A stretch of 12,192 bases of DNA from Verrucomicrobiota bacterium (lineage in GTDB: Bacteria > Verrucomicrobiota > Verrucomicrobiae > Chthoniobacterales > UBA10450), in contig VBQB01000285.1 in the NCBI GenBank assembly GCA_005887855.1, positions 1 to 12,192 of the forward strand, read 5' to 3'. The position numbers and the translations under genes are program-made. Under the pieces are notes generated by a model. That model worked only from the letters and a program-made list of their open reading frames with translations. It had not been told where the DNA came from and did no database searches. This document shows positions 12,157 through 12,192 of this stretch, one piece after another. Numbering within the stretch: the first letter of the stretch is position 1; each line of letters begins with the position of its first letter.

Positions 12157-12192
12157 CCATGGATAAAAAGACGAGCAGGCTGCCGTTCCTTT

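Noticed and set aside
12107..12192. Open minus-strand frame running from the right edge to a TGA at 12107-12109, possibly the end of a gene
   Set aside because: It would run through the 9-bp terminator-like hairpin, and 28 codons give no recognisable family; cannot be judged from this window.

Overview
The window reads as one piece of a bacterial chromosome with about a dozen compact genes on both strands. No gene-free stretch exceeds about 105 bases. I see no phage, transposon, CRISPR array, tRNA or rRNA. Gene content (tau-type DnaX with YbaB, futalosine- or ubiquinone-type UbiD, many small exported proteins with signal peptides, few Shine-Dalgarno sites) and scattered GTAGCC/GGCTAC-ended palindromic repeats suggest a Gram-negative soil bacterium. 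Verrucomicrobiota of the Chthoniobacterales type is my best guess, but it is an inference from style and not proven here.

Layout. 87-476 (+): glycine-zipper lipoprotein, convergent with 514-1983 (-), a UbiD-family prenylated-FMN decarboxylase. 2042-2569 (-): BamE-like lipoprotein with a Gly/Tyr/His-rich tail. 2661-4660 (+): moaA-moaC-mogA/moaB, three steps of molybdenum cofactor synthesis packed as an operon. 4763-5812 (-): exported M23 peptidase, divergent from 5837-6289 (+), an exported NTF2-like (DUF4440-type) protein. 6308-6775 (-): small exported protein resembling the SecD periplasmic head. 6830-7360 (+): exported BsuPI-domain protein. 7410-8198 (+): PHP-family phosphoesterase (HisK-like). 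8271-8576 (-) and 8586-10277 (-): ybaB and dnaX as a two-gene operon transcribed dnaX first. 10365-10883 and 10880-12088 (+): an exported DUF1579-like protein overlapping, by ATGA, an exported P1/DmpA-type aminopeptidase, closed by a strong hairpin at 12127-12156.

Most notable. A family of palindromic elements (hairpin with a 3-nt loop, then GCTACAG) occurs between genes at 4700-4752, as a half copy supplying the moaC stop codon (4150-4173), and twice inside dnaX. The full dnaX copy (9021-9077) is exactly 19 codons, in frame, in the linker between domains III and the tau C-terminus. It directly follows a run of six A (coding strand) preceded at 10 nt by AAGGA, and both alternative frames stop at once inside the element. 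This looks like an E. coli-style dnaX frameshift cassette (Shine-Dalgarno-like site, slippery A6G, stem-loop) whose stem-loop is made of a dispersed repeat. A predicted gamma-like product would have about 401-406 residues.

A second theme is promoters placed so close to start codons (2575-2602 and 7396-7401) that leaderless mRNAs are predicted.
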